From: Microbacterium sp. Leaf159
GTDB taxonomy: Bacteria; Actinomycetota; Actinomycetes; Actinomycetales; Microbacteriaceae
Assembly (NCBI RefSeq): GCF_001423615.1
Contig: NZ_LMOU01000001.1
Location: 2,589,525-2,653,524 of the forward strand
Length of the DNA stretch: 64,000 nucleotides
Direction: 5' to 3'
The notes under the pieces: model-generated
Database searches by the model: none
What the model saw: the letters and a program-made list of their open reading frames with translations, nothing else
What the model was told of the DNA's origin: nothing
Translations under genes and position numbers: made by a program
Shown: piece after piece, positions 59,737-64,000 of the stretch
Position numbering within the stretch: position 1 is the first letter of the stretch
Layout of the letters: every line of letters starts with the position of its first letter

Positions 59737-61576
59737 CGACGAGCGCCCCGAGGTGCCGGCGGCGCCTCGCACGCGCGCCGAGATGCGCGCCGCCCGCGAG
59801 GCCGAGGCGGCCGCGTCGGCTCCCGCCTCGGATGAGGACGGCGGAGCCGACCGCGACGAGGCGTCTTCCGCTGCGGAGCCGCGTTTCGACTCGCCTGCGG
59901 CTCGCTCAACGACCGGTGGTGGGGGCGCTGCGGCGCGCTCGAAGGGTGACGAGCGGCCGACGCGTTCGACCTTCGTCCCGCCGGATGCCGACTCGACGAC
60001 CACGTTCGCGGCTCACTCCTCGACCGACTACGTGCCCCCCGCTCCCTCTACGACCGACGAGTCATCCCCCGCGCCCGAGAAGCGGAAGCCCGCCAAAGCG
60101 CCGAAGGAACCGAGGGCCGCGAAGGAACCGAAGTCCGCGAAGGAACCGAAGTCGGCCAGGGAACCGAAGCCCGCGAAGGAGCCGAAGCCCGAGAAGCCCG
60201 CTTCCCCTCGCGACCGCCGATTCCTGCTGGCTCTCGGCGCCGTGCTCGGCATCCTCGTGCTGGTCGGCGCCGGACTCGGCGCCGTCAGTCTGACCCAGGG
60301 GCCGCGCATCACCGGGGTGCAGGTGAACCCGACCGAGGCGATCGAGACGTCGGGCAGTCGTGTCATCCTCACAGCGAACCAGTCGCTCGCCGCGATCGAC
60401 GAGTCTCAGGTGACGGTCGAGCCCGCAGTCCCCTTCACGCTGGACGCGGCGGGCCGCGGCATCGGCATCCGCTTCACCGTGCCGCTCGACGACGACACCG
60501 ACTACACCGTGAGCATCGCCGACGCGGTGGGCGCCGGAGGCGGACCGACAGCGACCCTCACGACGAGCTTCTCGACTCCCGCGTCGAGCATCTTCCTGCT
60601 GCGCCGCGACGTCGAGGGCAAGGACACGATCTTCCGCACCGATCTCTCGGGTGAGGAGGCCGTGCCGGTGTTCACCGCCGACAGCATCAACGACTTCCGT
60701 GCGACGTCGTCGCAGCTGGTCGTCTCGCTGGAGGAGGAAGAAGGCTCGAAGCTGCTCGTGATGGACCGGAAGGGCGGGAACCAGCGCGAGCTGCCGCTCC
60801 CCGGCGTCGGCTACGTCGGTGCGATCCAGGTCTCGGACCGCGGCGGACTCGTCGGGTACAGCTACTCCGACAAGGAGCTGAGCGACACCGAGGGGCGCGC
60901 GAGCGTGCTGGTCACCCAGTCGCTCAGCGGCGACGATGAGCCCGTGGTCACCGAGGTCGGCGACAAAGAGGCGAACATCTTCGTCTGGCAGTTCGTGCCC
61001 GACACCGCCGCCGTGCTCTTCATCGACTTCGACGGTGCACTGTCGCTGGTCGACCGCTCGACGGATGACGGCGTGCAGTCGCTCGGGCTCGCCACGACGA
61101 TCCAGGGCATCTCGCGCGGCACGTACACGGCCATCGTCGAGAGGCTCGACGGCTCGGTCGTCGAGCTGAACCTCGCCGACGGCACCGAGGTGCCGCTCGA
61201 GGCGTCCGATCCCGATTACGGCACGGCGACGACGATCACGCCGTTCCCGGGAGGCACTCTGCGTCACGTCGTCGCGCGGGCCGCCGACGGCATGCCGACG
61301 GGGCAGGCGGTCGTGCGGGTCGACGACGACGGAAAGGCGACGCCGCTGGTCGAGGTCGATTCGACGGACTCGATCCTGCAGGCCTGCGCCTCGCCCAGTG
61401 GGCAGTACGCCGCGGTCGTGATCGCCCCCGACCTCGCAGACAACCCCTACGACCAGATGCTGCTGCCCTTGCCGCAGAACCTCGAGACGCACCTGCTCGA
61501 CCTGCGCACGGGAGACGAGATCGTGGCCCTCACCGGCTTCGACGCCTCGTGGTGCCAGACGGCTCCGCAGTTCTAG
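59726..61576 (+). CDS. membrane-anchored beta-propeller-like protein with KEPK repeats
   Basis: A protein of 616 aa with no recognised function. Residues 1-115 are an acidic/Ala/Ser-rich, disordered cytosolic region. Then Lys/Glu/Pro repeats (KEPK-type units, about 120-155), a transmembrane helix (FLLALGAVLGILVLVGAGL, about 165-185), an Ig-like domain (to about 290) and a C-terminal half with repeated strands of a WD/TolB-like propeller type (LLVMDRKGGNQREL, GALSLVDRSTDDG). It is translated in overlap with the DUF1980 gene, so it probably belongs to the same zinc-linked envelope system. Confidence 0.75.
   Translation: MSTDDERPEVPAAPRTRAEMRAAREAEAAASAPASDEDGGADRDEASSAAEPRFDSPAARSTTGGGGAAARSKGDERPTRSTFVPPDADSTTTFAAHSSTDYVPPAPSTTDESSPAPEKRKPAKAPKEPRAAKEPKSAKEPKSAREPKPAKEPKPEKPASPRDRRFLLALGAVLGILVLVGAGLGAVSLTQGPRITGVQVNPTEAIETSGSRVILTANQSLAAIDESQVTVEPAVPFTLDAAGRGIGIRFTVPLDDDTDYTVSIADAVGAGGGPTATLTTSFSTPASSIFLLRRDVEGKDTIFRTDLSGEEAVPVFTADSINDFRATSSQLVVSLEEEEGSKLLVMDRKGGNQRELPLPGVGYVGAIQVSDRGGLVGYSYSDKELSDTEGRASVLVTQSLSGDDEPVVTEVGDKEANIFVWQFVPDTAAVLFIDFDGALSLVDRSTDDGVQSLGLATTIQGISRGTYTAIVERLDGSVVELNLADGTEVPLEASDPDYGTATTITPFPGGTLRHVVARAADGMPTGQAVVRVDDDGKATPLVEVDSTDSILQACASPSGQYAAVVIAPDLADNPYDQMLLPLPQNLETHLLDLRTGDEIVALTGFDASWCQTAPQF
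60108..60200 (+). repeat. in-gene Lys-Glu-Pro tandem repeat
   Basis: About six imperfect 15-base units (GCGAAGGAACCGAAG and variants) encoding KEPK-like units just before the membrane helix. Prone to length change by slippage. Confidence 0.8.
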
Positions 61577-61581
61577 ACGCC

Positions 61582-62310
61582 ATGTCGTCGGATCCGCTGC
61601 ACCGCGCCACCCGCGCCGAGCTGAGCGGGCTTGCCGTCGATGTCGCCCCGCTGCTGCTCGGGGCCGAGCTGCGCACCGTCGTGGCGGGCTCGGAGGTGTG
61701 CCTGCGATTGACCGAGGTCGAGGCCTATCACGGGCATGGCACCGGACCCCAGGCTGACCCGGGCTCGCACGCGCGCATGGGGCGAACGGCACGCAACGCG
61801 ACGATGTGGGGCGAGCCGGGGCATCTGTACGTCTACCTCAGTCACGGCATCCATTCGTGCGTCAACGTCGTGTGCGGGCCGGACGGCCAGGCGGGCGGAA
61901 TCCTGATGCGCGCGGGCGAGGTCGTCTCAGGAGTGGATGCCGCCGCCGTGCGCCGTCACGCATCGACGCCCCTCACGAAGACGGCGCTGCGTGACCTCGC
62001 GCGCGGTCCCGGTCGATTCGGGCAGGCGGTGGGGCTGCGGCATCCGATCCACGACGGCATCGACGCGGTCACCGGCGAGGAGTTCGAGGGCGCCCGCGCC
62101 GAGCTGTGGCTGCGCGACGAGCCGGTGGCCGAGATCGCGACCGGGCCGCGGGTCGGCGTCGCGGGCATCGCCGGCACCGAAGCGTTCCCCTGGCGGTTCT
62201 GGATCGCGGGCGATCCGACGGTCTCTCCGTTCCGCTGGGGGAGAGGTGCTCAGGCCGAGTCTCTCCACACGACCGGCGTCGGCAGCATGATCCCCGCGCG
62301 CGGGCGCTGA
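61582..62310 (+). CDS. 3-methyladenine DNA glycosylase (AAG/MPG family)
   Basis: Base-excision repair glycosylase, 242 aa, removing alkylated purines. Family motifs: RLTEVEAYHGHG (catalytic Glu region), GSHARMGRTARNATMWGEPG, LYVYLSHGIHSCVNVVCG, ILMRAGE, then ARGPGRFGQAVGL. The usual PASHA reads ADPGSHA. ATG 61582 has no good ribosome site and an in-frame upstream ATG (61549) overlaps the preceding gene, so the start is uncertain. The last 61 bases overlap the converging LacI gene. Confidence 0.9.
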   Translation: MSSDPLHRATRAELSGLAVDVAPLLLGAELRTVVAGSEVCLRLTEVEAYHGHGTGPQADPGSHARMGRTARNATMWGEPGHLYVYLSHGIHSCVNVVCGPDGQAGGILMRAGEVVSGVDAAAVRRHASTPLTKTALRDLARGPGRFGQAVGLRHPIHDGIDAVTGEEFEGARAELWLRDEPVAEIATGPRVGVAGIAGTEAFPWRFWIAGDPTVSPFRWGRGAQAESLHTTGVGSMIPARGR

Positions 62311-63260
62311 TCGTCGCGCAGCTGCGCGAGCACGGATGCCGCGGCGGCGGCCCCGAGGCCTTCGGCCGGCTGGTCTACCGTCGAGAGCTGCGGTGTGGTG
62401 CGCGTCGCCCAGCTGCTGTTGTCGAAGCCGACCACTCCCACGTCCTCCGGCACGCGGCGCCCTGCTTCGCGGAGCGCCCACATCGCGCCCGCCGCGACCG
62501 CATCGGACGCGGCGAACACCCCGTCGATGTCGGGAGCGCGCTCGAGCAGTCGGGTCATGGCCGCGGCCCCATCGGCGTAGGAGTACAGCGGCACCTCTTC
62601 GACGAGGTCCGCGTCGAAGGCGTCACCGAGCGCATCGGTGAACCCGGCGAGTCGGTCGGTGCCAGAGTCGCGATCGAGGGCTGCGGCGATCATGCCGACC
62701 CGCGTGCGCCCCGTCGCCAGGAGGCGTGAGGTCACGGCGTGCGCTGCCCCGCGGTTGTCGACCCCGACCCAGGCGGCATCCACGTCCGGCGGGTGTCCGA
62801 CGTAGGTGACCGGAAGATCGAGCCGCATGACGGCCTTGGTGATGGGATCCTGCGCACGGGCCGAGACGATGACGGCCCCGTCGACGAATCCGCCGTTCAG
62901 ATACCGCGCGACGCGCTCGGTGTCTCGCACCGAGTCCACGACGAGGCACACCATCTGGTAGTCCGCCTCCGACAGCGTCTCGTTCGTGCCGAGCATGATC
63001 GCGCCGATGTTCGGGTCTTCGAGGAACAGCGCGTGCGGCTCGTGCACGATGAACGCGATGGCCTGCGTGCGCTGGCGCACGAGGTTCTGCGCCGCCGTGT
63101 TCGGCACGTAGCCGACCTCGCGGATCGCGTCCTCGATCGCGGTCCGCGCGGAATCCGACACGTAGCCGCCGTTGATCACGCGGCTGACGGTTCCCCTCGA
63201 GACACCAGCTACGCGCGCCACGTCGTGCACGGTGCTGCGACGGCGCGCGGAAGTACTCAT
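62250..63260 (-). CDS. LacI-family regulator of beta-galactosidase locus
   Basis: LacI/GalR regulator, 336 aa. HTH STVHDVARVAGVSRGTVSRV at residue about 9, hinge with NTAAQNLVRQRTQAIAFIV, effector domain ending in VVGFDNSSWA and the usual TPVVWRDSA tail. Diverges from a GH42 gene with two palindromes between them, so it probably represses that locus and itself. TAGGCT lies seven bases before the ATG. Confidence 0.93.
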   Translation of the reverse strand: MSTSARRRSTVHDVARVAGVSRGTVSRVINGGYVSDSARTAIEDAIREVGYVPNTAAQNLVRQRTQAIAFIVHEPHALFLEDPNIGAIMLGTNETLSEADYQMVCLVVDSVRDTERVARYLNGGFVDGAVIVSARAQDPITKAVMRLDLPVTYVGHPPDVDAAWVGVDNRGAAHAVTSRLLATGRTRVGMIAAALDRDSGTDRLAGFTDALGDAFDADLVEEVPLYSYADGAAAMTRLLERAPDIDGVFAASDAVAAGAMWALREAGRRVPEDVGVVGFDNSSWATRTTPQLSTVDQPAEGLGAAAAASVLAQLRDDQRPRAGIMLPTPVVWRDSA

Positions 63261-63267
63261 GATCGAC

Positions 63268-63273
63268 AGCCTA
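63268..63273 (-). promoter_or_regulatory. putative -10 of lacI-type gene
   Basis: TAGGCT on the minus strand, seven bases before the ATG at 63260. Confidence 0.4.
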
Positions 63274-63315
63274 GCGACCCGGACTTGACGGGATTCGCGA
63301 AGACATGCGACGATG

Positions 63316-63329
63316 TGTGCACGTTCACA
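63316..63329. promoter_or_regulatory. LacI operator 1 of GH42 locus
   Basis: TGTGCACGTTCACA, palindrome with one mismatch and a central CG. Confidence 0.8.
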
Positions 63330-63361
63330 GAAATCCCGATCGCTGCTTTCATGCCGCGAGC

Positions 63362-63375
63362 TGTGCACGTGCACA
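63362..63375. promoter_or_regulatory. LacI operator 2 of GH42 locus
   Basis: TGTGCACGTGCACA, a perfect 14-base palindrome, 46 bp centre to centre from operator 1 and 26 bases before the GH42 start. Confidence 0.85.
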
Positions 63376-63400
63376 CATGAACCGCAAAGGAGCGTCACCG

Positions 63401-64000
63401 ATGGCCGCCGCTGTGTCCGACCGCATCGCCACCCTCTCCGCAGGGCGCGGCCTCGTCTTCGGATGCGACTACAACCCCGAGCAGTGGGACCGCAGCGTCT
63501 GGCCCGAAGACGTGCGTCTCATGCAGCAGGCCGGCGTCGGACTCGTGGCGATCAACATCTTCGGCTGGTCGTCGATCAACCCGGCCAGGGGAGTGTGGGA
63601 CTTCAGCGCCCTCGACGAGATCGTCGGGCTGCTGCACGAGGGCGGCATCCGCATCAACCTCGGCACCGGTACGGCGTCGCCCGCACCGTGGCTCACCGCG
63701 CAGCATCCCGAGATCCTCCCGGTCGGCCAGGACGGCACCGTCTTCCAGCAGGGCGGCCGCCAGGGCTACTGCCCGAGCTCGCCGATCTTCCGCGCCTACG
63801 CCGCCGAGGTCGTCACCCGCGTGGTCGAGCGCTACGGCGACCACCCCGCCGTGTCGCTCTGGCACGTGTCGAACGAGCTGGGCTGCCACAACGCGCTCTG
63901 CTACTGCGACACGAGCGCCGAGGCGTTCCGCGGCTGGCTGCGCGACCGCTACGACGACATCGACACGCTGAACCGCGCGTGGGGCACGACGTTCTGGAGC
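63401..64000 (+). CDS. GH42 beta-galactosidase (5' part, cut by window end)
   Basis: N-terminal 200 residues of a GH42 enzyme. LVFGCDYNPEQWDRSVWPEDVRLM, INLGTGTASPAPWLT and WHVSNELGCH (acid/base Glu in NE) are characteristic, as are the zinc-binding Cys in CHNALCYC and RAWGTTFWS at the edge. Hydrolyses terminal beta-galactosides in the cytosol. ATG 63401 is chosen because AAGGAG precedes it; ATG 63377 is in frame but lies on the operator. The rest of the gene is outside the window. Confidence 0.93.
   Translation, partial: MAAAVSDRIATLSAGRGLVFGCDYNPEQWDRSVWPEDVRLMQQAGVGLVAINIFGWSSINPARGVWDFSALDEIVGLLHEGGIRINLGTGTASPAPWLTAQHPEILPVGQDGTVFQQGGRQGYCPSSPIFRAYAAEVVTRVVERYGDHPAVSLWHVSNELGCHNALCYCDTSAEAFRGWLRDRYDDIDTLNRAWGTTFWS

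Noticed and set aside
60108..60200. CRISPR-like repeat array
   Set aside because: Units are 15 bases, contiguous, in frame within a gene and without spacers; it is a protein repeat.

Overview
The window looks like a chromosomal segment of a high-GC actinobacterium, most likely Microbacteriaceae and probably Microbacterium-like. This rests on protein style, on strong G/C third-position codon use, on many GTG starts, and on many genes that appear to lack a 5' leader (a TAnnnT hexamer six or seven bases before the start codon). Genus is inference. I see no rRNA, tRNA, CRISPR array, phage, insertion sequence or origin. I list 68 coding genes, one of them a decayed fragment and one cut by the right edge.

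Layout. 0-4.2 kb: alpha/beta hydrolase, catalase with its Fur-type repressor, a lipoprotein and a histidine phosphatase. 4.3-11.6 kb: a minus-strand glycan operon (LacI regulator, solute-binding lipoprotein, two permeases, GH130 enzyme, Tat-exported putative glycosidase) behind twin LacI operators. 11.6-20.5 kb: DnaJ-domain protein, membrane proteins, a broken YigZ gene, aldo/keto reductase, CycA-type permease, MATE exporter, acyl-CoA synthetase. 20.5-22.9 kb: thioesterase, then two overlapping clpP paralogues, the second without its catalytic serine, converging on a PopR/ClgR-like regulator whose C-terminus ends in LAA. 22.9-32.4 kb: regulator/transporter and regulator/enzyme pairs (Lrp-LysE, MmyB-type/AKR), a MarR regulator coupled to GTP cyclohydrolase II, alcohol dehydrogenase, cupin, EamA transporter, sulfurtransferase. 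32.6-39.9 kb: membrane proteins, MFS exporter, tyrosine phosphatase coupled to purB (apparently CTG-started), a WXG-like small protein with a lipase-like partner, and an RHH/Doc toxin-antitoxin pair. 40-49.5 kb: HisC-like aminotransferase, E1alpha-E1beta-E2 of a 2-oxoacid dehydrogenase, EamA/LysR pair, 2H phosphoesterase. 48.2-54.5 kb: ROK regulator divergent from a sugar ABC transporter with GH13 alpha-glucosidase. 54.6-61.6 kb: zinc block (Zur-like box, znuA-znuC-znuB, zur, UPF0718 permease, DUF1980-type partner, beta-propeller membrane protein). 61.6-64 kb: 3-methyladenine glycosylase, LacI regulator, and the start of a GH42 beta-galactosidase.

How the parts fit together. Three separate carbohydrate loci each carry a local regulator. 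None encodes an ABC ATPase, so the two importers probably share one encoded elsewhere. A 62-65 bp hairpin with arms around CGAATCGCGC recurs at three intergenic sites. Other structured sites include perfect hairpins after katA and after the GH13 gene, a nested hairpin behind cycA, and palindromes in front of the Lrp-LysE pair, the PopR-like gene and the GH42 locus. The observations I rate highest are the catalytically dead ClpP subunit with its degradable-looking regulator, the CTG start of purB, and the recurrent leaderless promoter geometry.
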